NCBI GenBank assembly: GCA_965226645.1
Contig: CBDDDL010000003.1
Location: 1 to 64,000 of the forward strand
Origin: Poriferisodalis sp965226645
GTDB taxonomy: Bacteria > Actinomycetota > Acidimicrobiia > Acidimicrobiales > Poriferisodalaceae
DNA length: 64,000 nucleotides
Direction of reading: 5' to 3'
The notes under the pieces are model-generated. The model did no database searches. It was not told the origin of the DNA and saw only the letters and a list, made by a program, of their open reading frames with translations. Both the position numbers and the translations under genes were made by a program. This document shows positions 54,198 to 60,716 of the stretch, piece after piece. Each line of letters begins with the position of its first letter. Position 1 is the first letter of the stretch.

Positions 54198-54442
54198 GTG
54201 AGCGTTTACGGGCCGCGGGTCATCGATGGGCGCATCGACGAGCTGTGGGCAGAGCTGCCGGCGATCAGCACCGAAGGCGCTCGGGGCACCCGCCGTCAGC
54301 CTCACCTCGCTGCTCAGCGGCGAGCAGGCACCGGTCCGCAGGGAAAGCCAGGGCTGACGCGGCCGTCGTCACGACCGGTCCTCTTGCCTACCGGCGCCGG
54401 GACGGCATTGCCGTCATCCCTGCCGCGCACCTCGGTCCCTGA
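54198..54442 (+). pseudogene. Remnant of a DUF4143 family ATPase
   Basis: The start reads MSVYGPRVIDGRIDELWAEL followed by PAISTEGARG, matching the N-terminus of AAA ATPases with DUF4143, in which GPKGVGKT would follow. The Walker A motif is absent: the frame breaks straight after. Another frame ending at 54442 reads VTTGPLAYRRRDGIAVIP and AAHLGP, which is the usual C-terminus of the same family. About 350 codons between the two are gone, so this is an internal deletion. Confidence 0.65.
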
Positions 54443-54469
54443 CGGGCACAGACGCGTCGAGCTTGAGCG

Positions 54470-54506
54470 TCAGTCGTCGCTGATCTGGCTGAGCAAGTAC
54501 CGCTCT
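54470..54506 (-). repeat. Fragment of a bacterioferritin 3' end (copy 2)
   Basis: Reads ERYLLSQISDD and stop on the minus strand, close to the ERYLLAQIGDDD end of bfr that lies 60 bases further right. It has a 3-base deletion and several substitutions relative to the real end. A tandem partial duplication of the gene end. Confidence 0.65.
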
Positions 54507-54533
54507 ACCTGAGCTGAATGTCGGCGTCGAGCT

Positions 54534-55010
54534 CTAGTCGTCATCGCCGATCTGGGCAAGCAGGTACCGCTCGACGCCGATGTCATCGATGAGGCTCTGC
54601 TGGGTTTCGATCCAGTCGAGGTGCTCTTCCTCGCCTACGAGCACGTGCTCGAGCAGCTCCCTTGTGCCTGCGTCGCCCTCGTCCAGGCACAGCCGCACGC
54701 CCGCCCGGTAGCGCTCGATGGCGTGTTCCTCGAGCTGGCGATCCAGCGAGAGCTGTTCGGGCACTGTCTCACCGATCATCACCATTCCCAGGCGCTGCAT
54801 ATTGGGGAGCGCGTCGAGCAGCAGGATGCGCTCGATCAGCTTCTCGGCGTCGCGCATCTCGGAGATCGATTCCTCGTGGTACTTCGAGGCCAGTCGCCCG
54901 TAGCCCCAGTTGTCAGCAATCTTCGAGGCTGCGAAGTACTGATTGATGGCCGTCAACTCGGCCGTCAGTGCTTCGTTCAAGAACTCGATGACCTCGGGTG
55001 ATCCCTGCAT
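54534..55010 (-). CDS. bfr: Bacterioferritin, with an altered ferroxidase residue
   Basis: 158 residues, full length. Iron-storage protein of 24 subunits. Glu18 region (LTAELTAINQYFAAS), Glu51 and the heme ligand Met52 (SISEM), Glu94 region (EEHAIERYRAG), and Glu127/His130 (VGEEEHLDWIETQ) are present. The residue at the His54 position is Asp: the sequence is EMRDAEKLIER where EMKHADKLIER is usual. That would change the second ferroxidase iron site. Downstream of bfd on the same strand (80 bases), near a DtxR-type regulator. Confidence 0.93.
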   Translation of the reverse strand: MQGSPEVIEFLNEALTAELTAINQYFAASKIADNWGYGRLASKYHEESISEMRDAEKLIERILLLDALPNMQRLGMVMIGETVPEQLSLDRQLEEHAIERYRAGVRLCLDEGDAGTRELLEHVLVGEEEHLDWIETQQSLIDDIGVERYLLAQIGDDD

Positions 55011-55090
55011 GGCTCCACCCTATGCCTCGGCTGTGACACGACCGACGTGAAATTGCGCTGGAGTGATGCAGGCGCGAGCCGGTGCCGCTG

Positions 55091-55321
55091 TTACACGCCG
55101 ACGGCGATTGTGTCGAAGGCGATTGAGTGGACTGATGTGTGCTCGGGATCCATCAACTCGAGCCTGCACTGGTCCAGCACGGCGCGGATCATGGCGACAC
55201 AGCTGCCGCAGTCTGTGCCGGCACCGCACGCCATGGCCACGTCGGTCACCGTGTCGGCACCCTGCGCGGCGAGGTGCCGGATGGCGGACTCGTTCGTCGC
55301 TAGACACTGGCAGACGATCAT
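55091..55321 (-). CDS. bfd: Bacterioferritin-associated ferredoxin (BFD-like [2Fe-2S])
   Basis: 76 residues. Cysteine pattern MIVCQCLATNE near the start and CGAGTDCGSC in the middle gives the four ligands of the BFD-type cluster. It reduces bacterioferritin so that iron can be released. Directly upstream of bfr, same strand. An imperfect GTTAG-N6-CTAAC pair at 55393-55408 may be its iron-responsive operator. Confidence 0.9.
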   Translation of the reverse strand: MIVCQCLATNESAIRHLAAQGADTVTDVAMACGAGTDCGSCVAMIRAVLDQCRLELMDPEHTSVHSIAFDTIAVGV

Positions 55322-55392
55322 GAAGTCCGAGGCCTCCGGCGGAACGCTGATGCGCGCACCAGTTGGCGGCGCACGCGACCTTGATAGCCCAT

Positions 55393-55408
55393 GTTAGGCA
55401 CTACTAAC
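55393..55408. promoter_or_regulatory. Possible iron-regulator site upstream of bfd
   Basis: GTTAG-GCACTA-CTAAC, about 75 bases upstream of bfd. DtxR/IdeR boxes contain GTTAG and CTAAC arms but with one base between; here the gap is six, so the match is partial. The neighbouring gene 55488-56177 encodes a DtxR-type regulator. Confidence 0.3.
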
Positions 55409-55487
55409 GCCGGGTGCGCAAGTGTCTGTCGTTGCCCGCAGGCATTGCACGCAGGCCTGCGAGTGCAGCGCTCGCGCCGGCCGGATC

Positions 55488-56177
55488 TCAGACGTCGGCG
55501 GTAACGAGAATGCGGGCAGCGGTGAAGGCGCTGACGCCGACAGTGCCCTCCGCCATCTCGACGGTGGCGGTGCCATCCGGCGACATCGAGATGAGGGTCC
55601 CGTGCCGCCCGGGCATCAGGCCCGATGACTCCAGGAATTCGAGCTGTCCTGGCTCGAACTCCAGCTCTTCAGGGATGCGCTGCACTGTGAAGGCCTCGGT
55701 TGCGCCGACCTCGGCGAGCGCCTTGACATCGACGGGGGCGGCGTAGTCGGTTCCGGGGATCGGGTTGCCGTGGGGGCAGGTGTTGGGATCGTCGAGCACA
55801 TCAACGAGCGCCCGCTCTACGACCGGCGAGATCACATGCTCCCAACGGCCGGCTTCGTGGTGGGCGTCAGCCCAGCTCAGCTTCAAGATGTCAGTGAGGA
55901 AGCGCTCTGCCAGCCGATGGCGGCGCACCACCGTCGTGGCGATCTCGCTGCCGTCGGCAGTAAGGCTGATACGGGCGTCATCGTTGACCGTGACGAGGCC
56001 CTCGCGCTGCATCCGGCGAATCATCTCTGACACAGCAGGGCGGGACACGTCGAGCCGTTCGGCGATGCGCGCCTGGATGACGTCGACACCGTCCTCGGCC
56101 AGCTCGTACACCGTCTCGGAGTACTCCTCGAACGCCGGGTGGTATTCCGCCGACTTGTACACCATGAACGTCACCAT
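55488..56177 (-). CDS. DtxR/IdeR family metal-dependent regulator
   Basis: 229 residues from ATG 56177 (alternative ATG 56165). N-terminal winged helix (YSETVYELAEDGVDVIQARIAERLDVSRPAVSEMIRRMQREGLV), dimer/metal-binding domain with RRHRLAERFLTDILKLSW and HHEAGRWEHVISP, and PHGNPIPG, then an SH3-like C-terminal domain. It binds Fe(II) or Mn(II) and represses or activates iron genes; bfd-bfr downstream are likely targets. No good Shine-Dalgarno sequence distinguishes the two starts. Confidence 0.92.
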   Translation of the reverse strand: MVTFMVYKSAEYHPAFEEYSETVYELAEDGVDVIQARIAERLDVSRPAVSEMIRRMQREGLVTVNDDARISLTADGSEIATTVVRRHRLAERFLTDILKLSWADAHHEAGRWEHVISPVVERALVDVLDDPNTCPHGNPIPGTDYAAPVDVKALAEVGATEAFTVQRIPEELEFEPGQLEFLESSGLMPGRHGTLISMSPDGTATVEMAEGTVGVSAFTAARILVTADV

Positions 56178-56422
56178 AGCGGTGGCTCGACGGGCCCCTG
56201 CACCGCCTTTCGCGTGAGCGGTACGGCTGCGCTGGGCAGCCCGACGGTGCCCGCCAACGGTGCCGACGCTCACTGGGGTTCAATGGTCGTGCCTAGAAAT
56301 CTGCCCACTAGGAGGAGGCCGCGGAAGTGCGTCGAAGTAGCACGTGCCTTGGGATTCTTGGTGAATTCGATATAACGGCGTCGTTGGTTCAACGAAGCAC
56401 GCCGGAAAATCGCTCCAATCGG

Positions 56423-57034
56423 TCACTGGGCGAGTCGAACTGCCGCCCGGTGCGCTGCGCGCGTCAACTGCTCGCCGTCATTTCCGCCCACTGCCCACTG
56501 TGCGGGTGTGCGACCGTCGAGGTCGTCTTGTGGAGTCGTGGCCCATGCAGCGATGAGGACCGGATCGGCCTTGCCGAGATGCTCGCGAAATGCCGAGACA
56601 ATGTCGGCTACGACGGGCCGAATGCTCCGCTGCTCGCGGTCGAATTGCCACGCCGGGAACCAACGGATGCGCCGGCCGGCAAGACCAATGAGCGAGCCGC
56701 TCTGTTGCCGTTTCGCGAGAGCCTGCCGGCTGACATCGAGCAAACGACACACATGTGTCGTGTCGATGCGCTCGCCGATCGCCGTATCCCACGCCGAGGC
56801 GGCAATCGCCCGCTCGGCAGCTTCACGCCCAATACGCTCCGCAGCTTCATCGCCGATGTCAAATGTGCTCGTTCGTTCGGCCAGTCCTGCGAGCGTCGCC
56901 ACGAAGCTCTGAGCCACAATTATCAATGGCAGCTCCCGTCCGGCAGGAGTGTCCATTCCCGCGGTCAAACACTGTCTCAGCGCATCTGTGAGCGCTTCAT
57001 TGCTGGCTGTTGCTGGCATGTTGTTCCTCGTCAC
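56423..57034 (-). CDS. Xre/MbcA/ParS-type antitoxin-like protein, orphan
   Basis: 203 residues. The middle part VCRLLDVSRQALAKRQQSG and SLIGLAGRRIRWFPAWQFD is a helix-turn-helix with the Xre-like antitoxin region, and the end has DGRTPAQWAVGGNDGEQLTRAA as in MbcA/ParS-type antitoxins that pair with RES toxins. No RES-domain gene is next to it on either side. Either a solitary regulator or a survivor of a lost pair. ATG 57034 or 57019 may be the start. Confidence 0.6.
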   Translation of the reverse strand: MTRNNMPATASNEALTDALRQCLTAGMDTPAGRELPLIIVAQSFVATLAGLAERTSTFDIGDEAAERIGREAAERAIAASAWDTAIGERIDTTHVCRLLDVSRQALAKRQQSGSLIGLAGRRIRWFPAWQFDREQRSIRPVVADIVSAFREHLGKADPVLIAAWATTPQDDLDGRTPAQWAVGGNDGEQLTRAAHRAAVRLAQ

Positions 57035-57069
57035 GTTTCCAAGCCCACGATAGCCGCTGGCAGATTGTC

Positions 57070-57101
57070 GTCAACCCGTCAACCTGTCAATGCGTCAACC
57101 A
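57070..57101. repeat. Four tandem octamers of GTCAACCN type
   Basis: Units at 57070, 57078, 57086 (GTCAATGC) and 57094, in the gap between two genes transcribed in opposite directions. No function seen. Same unit length as the GTCGATCC array at 15015. Confidence 0.75.
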
Positions 57102-57297
57102 CGCTGCGCGCGACAACATTGTTCCAAGGATGGATCGAAGACAACGCAGCCCATTGCGGGAATCAAGTTGTTATCGCAGGACAGCGCATCGCCACAGCCC
57201 GCCAATAGGAACGACAACCCTGGAAGCAGCCAGTCCGCCCGCCGGGGCAGACTGACGGTGCCCGTCACCGGTGGCGGGCAACCGAACGGAGCACGCG

Positions 57298-58065
57298 ATG
57301 GATCTGCAGCTGGCGGGCAAGAACGTCCTGGTGACCGGTGCTGGGCAAGGACTCGGGCGAGCCATCGCCGGTGCCTTCGCCGGCGAGGGCGCAAACGTCG
57401 CGTTCGCCTATAACGCCTCCAGCGAGGGCGCCGAGAAGAGTGCGGCCGCTGCTCGTGAGGCGGGTCGGGCTGCGCTTGCGCTGCACTGCGACATCACCAG
57501 TCAGGACGACGTGGAGCGGATGGTGGCCGAGACCGTCGCCGAGTTCGGCAGCATTGACATCTTGGTGAACAACGCCGCCTACACCGACACGGGCCCGTTC
57601 CTCGACATCGACCCCGATGACCTCCAGCGCATGGCAGACGTGACCGTCATGGGCACGCTGCGAGTCACCCAAGCTGTCGTGCGTCACATGGTCGATGCGG
57701 GCGTGGCGGGTTCGATCGTCTCGCTCATGGGCGACTCGGGCCGAGTGGGGGAGAGCCGCCTGGCAGGGGTGGCTACCACTCGGGCCTCCACGATGGGCCT
57801 CATGAAGTCGGTGGCCAAGGAGTTCGGGCGCAACGGCATCCGAGCCAACACCGTGTCGCTGGGATTGGTGCGCTCGGAACGGTTTGCTCACCACACCGGC
57901 GACGCCGACGACGAGCGCATGGCCCGCATCGCCAAGTTGTACCCGCTGCGCCGGGTGGGCGTCCCGGGTGATGTGCCGCCCATGGTGTTGTTGCTGGCAT
58001 CGCCGCTGTCGGGCTGGACCACCGGCCAGACCGTCTCGGTCAACGGCGGCTACTCGATGGTCTGA
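57298..58065 (+). CDS. SDR family protein lacking the catalytic Tyr/Lys
   Basis: 255 residues from ATG 57298. Rossmann motif TGAGQGLGRAIAG, NNAAYTDTG and the C-terminal GWTTGQTVSVNGGYS are good SDR features. In the active-site stretch the usual YxxxK is missing: the sequence after SIVSLMGDSG is GVATTRASTMGLMKSVAKE with no Tyr and no matching Lys. Thus cofactor binding is likely but classical hydride transfer is not. It may be a non-catalytic or altered-mechanism member. Upstream of the molybdopterin-subunit gene on the same strand, 140 bases apart. Confidence 0.8.
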   Translation: MDLQLAGKNVLVTGAGQGLGRAIAGAFAGEGANVAFAYNASSEGAEKSAAAAREAGRAALALHCDITSQDDVERMVAETVAEFGSIDILVNNAAYTDTGPFLDIDPDDLQRMADVTVMGTLRVTQAVVRHMVDAGVAGSIVSLMGDSGRVGESRLAGVATTRASTMGLMKSVAKEFGRNGIRANTVSLGLVRSERFAHHTGDADDERMARIAKLYPLRRVGVPGDVPPMVLLLASPLSGWTTGQTVSVNGGYSMV

Positions 58066-58205
58066 GTGCCCGGCGCCGCGGTGGCGAGCCGGATTCTGTC
58101 GCCCGAAGAGTCAGCCCCGAGGAGCGGGCCCCGAAGAGTGAGCCCCAGAGTGAGCCCCAGCGAATGACGTTGCCGAGATGAGTCCGAGCAAGTGAGCCTT
58201 CTGGT

Positions 58206-60608
58206 ATGAGCATGGGGCGCGACGAGCCATTCCGGCTCGATGAGACAGTGCCGACCAGCGGCGCCCCGTTTGGCCAATCGGTCCCGCGGCGAGAAGACGC
58301 CCGGCTGTTGCGGGGCCGGGGCCGATATATCGCGAACGTCCGCTACGACGGTCAGCTGGCGGTGGCGTTCGTGCGCAGCCCGGTTGCACACGCCCGCATC
58401 GTGGCCATCGACACCGCTGCGGCGCTTGATGCCCCCGGTGTGGTCGATGTCGCGACCGGCACCGACCCGGATTTCGTCGACATGGCACTCGTGGCGGAAT
58501 CGGCGCTGCGAACCCATGTCGCCACGCCCCAGCCGGTGCTGGCGGCACAGAAAGTCCGCTACCAGGGAGAGGCAGTGGCCGCCGTCGTTGCCATGAGCGC
58601 AGCGTTGGCCGCCGACGCCGCCGAGCTGGTCGACGTCACGTACACCGAGCTGACCTGCCACGTCGACGCCGTCGCTGCAGCCGCCGATCCGGCCGAACCA
58701 GTGCACGACATTGCGCCCGACAATCTGCTCGTCACGCGACTGTTCGACGCTGGCGACGTCGACGGGGCTCTCGCCGCCGCGCACCTGGTGATCGAGCGGG
58801 AGTACCGCACGAATCGCCACGGAGGGACACCGATGGAAGGCCGCGGCGTGGTGGCGCTGTGGAACAGCGATCGAACCAAGCTGACGCTGCACTCGACCTC
58901 GCAGGTGCCGCACCTGCACCGCAATGCACTCGCGAAGATGCTGGGAGTCTCCGACAGCGCGGTGCGATTGCTGGTCGGCGATGTGGGCGGCGGCTTCGGC
59001 ATCAAGGCAGCGCTGTATCCCGAAGATGCCGCCATTGCGCAGCTGGCGCGACGGCTGGGCCGTCCAGTCGGCTGGATCGAGACCCGCTCGGAACACATGC
59101 TCACCGCGCTGCACGCTCGCGACCACCACTACACCGTGCGGGCGGGCTTTGATGCTGACGGGACGCTCATCGCCGTCGACGCGGTGCTGCACGCCAATGT
59201 GGGCGCCTACAGCGCGCCGCCGTGGACGGCGGGCATCGAGCCGCTCATGGCGGGCGGGCTGCTGACTGGGCCCTACAAGCTGGGCCACTATCGCTGCAAC
59301 GTGCTGGGCGTCGCGACCAACACCACGCCCACCGGTCCGTACCGTGGCGTGGCCCGGCCCGCCACGGTGTTCGTGATGGAACGCCTGCTCGACGATGCCG
59401 CGGCGACGCTGGGCCTCGACCCGCTCGACATCCGCCGCCGCAACCTGGTGGCGCCCGACGACCTGCCATACACCGCTCCCACCCGGCTGGTGCACGACTC
59501 TCGCACCTACCTCGACTGCCTCGAGGGAGTCGTCGAGCGTGTGGGCTACGACGAATTCCGCGCCGTACAGCAGGCCGCTTCGGCGCCAGGCGGCGACGGC
59601 CGGCTGCTCGGCATCGGTTTCGCTTGCTACAACGAGCTGACCGGTCTCGGCCAGAAGGCCTCGGCGGGTCCGCGGCTGCCGTTCCGCACCGGCCACGAGT
59701 CGGCCAGCGTGCGCATCGACCCCACCGGCGCGGTCACCGCAGCGATGGGCGTGACCTCCCAAGGCCAAGGTCTCGAAACCACGATGGCGCAGGTGGTGGC
59801 AGCCGAGCTCGGCGTCGACGTGGACCAGGTCGTCGTGGAGATGGGCGACACCGACCGGGTTTCCTTCGGGCTCGGGGCCTTCGCGAGCCGTCAGGGAGTC
59901 ATCGGCTCGGGAGCGGCCACGCTTGCCGCCCGTACGGTGCGGACCAAGGTGCTGACCATCGCCGCGCACCTGCTCGAAGCGGAGCCGGAGTGGCTGACCA
60001 TCGACGACGGTTTCATCCACACTGCCGACGCCCCGGCAGTGGGCGTCTCGCTGGCCGATGTCGCTGCTGTCGCCTATTTCGAACCGCATCGCCTGCCGCC
60101 GGGCACCGAGCCGGGCCTGGAATCCACTCGCTTCTATGACCCGATCACCGGCACGTTCGCCGCCGGCGCTCAGGCCGCCATCGTCGAGGTGGACCCGGGC
60201 ACCGGCGAAGTGGACGTGCAGCGGATCGTGTGCGTGGAGGACACCGGGCGAGCGATCAACCCGATGATCGTGGACGGGCAGGTCCAGGGCGCCATCGTCC
60301 AAGGCGTCGGCGGGGCGCTGTATGAGCACTTCGTGTACGACGGCAATGGGCAGCTGCTGTCTGGCTCGTTCATGGACTACCTGGCGATCTCAGCGGACCG
60401 GGTGCCGCCGATCGAGCTCGGCCACATCGCCGATCCCGCCCACAACTTGAACGGCATCCGCGGTGTCGGCGAAGGTGGCACGCTCGGCCCGTATGCGGCC
60501 ATCGCGAACGCCGTGTGCGACGCACTCGCCCCCTACGGCATCACCATCGACGACCTGCCGCTCAGCCCCGCTCGCATCCACGCCGCGCTCGCTGCCGCAC
60601 GCCCGTAG
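58206..60608 (+). CDS. Xanthine dehydrogenase-family molybdopterin-binding subunit
   Basis: 800 residues, large-subunit size. Molybdopterin domains are marked by RREDARLLRGRGRYIAN at the start, VGDVGGGFGIKAALYPED, GPYRGVARPATVFVMERLLD and GVTSQGQGLETTMAQVVAAELG. The catalytic Glu is in NGIRGVGEGGTLGPYAAIAN. The PYRG loop is of xanthine/aldehyde/aromatic type and not the CO dehydrogenase type. The FAD and [2Fe-2S] subunits that normally accompany it are not in the neighbourhood, so it must use partners from elsewhere. Substrate unknown. Confidence 0.88.
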   Translation: MSMGRDEPFRLDETVPTSGAPFGQSVPRREDARLLRGRGRYIANVRYDGQLAVAFVRSPVAHARIVAIDTAAALDAPGVVDVATGTDPDFVDMALVAESALRTHVATPQPVLAAQKVRYQGEAVAAVVAMSAALAADAAELVDVTYTELTCHVDAVAAAADPAEPVHDIAPDNLLVTRLFDAGDVDGALAAAHLVIEREYRTNRHGGTPMEGRGVVALWNSDRTKLTLHSTSQVPHLHRNALAKMLGVSDSAVRLLVGDVGGGFGIKAALYPEDAAIAQLARRLGRPVGWIETRSEHMLTALHARDHHYTVRAGFDADGTLIAVDAVLHANVGAYSAPPWTAGIEPLMAGGLLTGPYKLGHYRCNVLGVATNTTPTGPYRGVARPATVFVMERLLDDAAATLGLDPLDIRRRNLVAPDDLPYTAPTRLVHDSRTYLDCLEGVVERVGYDEFRAVQQAASAPGGDGRLLGIGFACYNELTGLGQKASAGPRLPFRTGHESASVRIDPTGAVTAAMGVTSQGQGLETTMAQVVAAELGVDVDQVVVEMGDTDRVSFGLGAFASRQGVIGSGAATLAARTVRTKVLTIAAHLLEAEPEWLTIDDGFIHTADAPAVGVSLADVAAVAYFEPHRLPPGTEPGLESTRFYDPITGTFAAGAQAAIVEVDPGTGEVDVQRIVCVEDTGRAINPMIVDGQVQGAIVQGVGGALYEHFVYDGNGQLLSGSFMDYLAISADRVPPIELGHIADPAHNLNGIRGVGEGGTLGPYAAIANAVCDALAPYGITIDDLPLSPARIHAALAAARP

Positions 60609-60646
60609 CCGCTGCGCACCGATAGCTGTTGCGTCAACACCTCGGC

Positions 60647-60702
60647 GATTGAGGACTGGGGATTGGGGACTGGGGACTGGGGATTGGCGATTGGGGATTG
60701 GC
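60647..60702. repeat. Eight tandem heptamers GAYTGGS
   Basis: GATTGAG, then GACTGGG, GATTGGG, GACTGGG, GACTGGG, GATTGGC, GATTGGG and GATTGGC without spacers, between the ends of two convergent genes. Likely variable in copy number. Too short and spacer-free for CRISPR. Confidence 0.9.
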
Positions 60703-60716
60703 GACGGTGACCGCGC

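Noticed and set aside
58050..60329. 759-residue open frame on the minus strand
   Set aside because: Exact antisense of the molybdopterin-subunit gene; His/Arg/Gly-rich without motifs.
58206..60608. Carbon monoxide dehydrogenase large subunit
   Set aside because: The active-site loop is of PYRG type, not the Cys-containing loop of CO dehydrogenase, and the partner subunits are missing.
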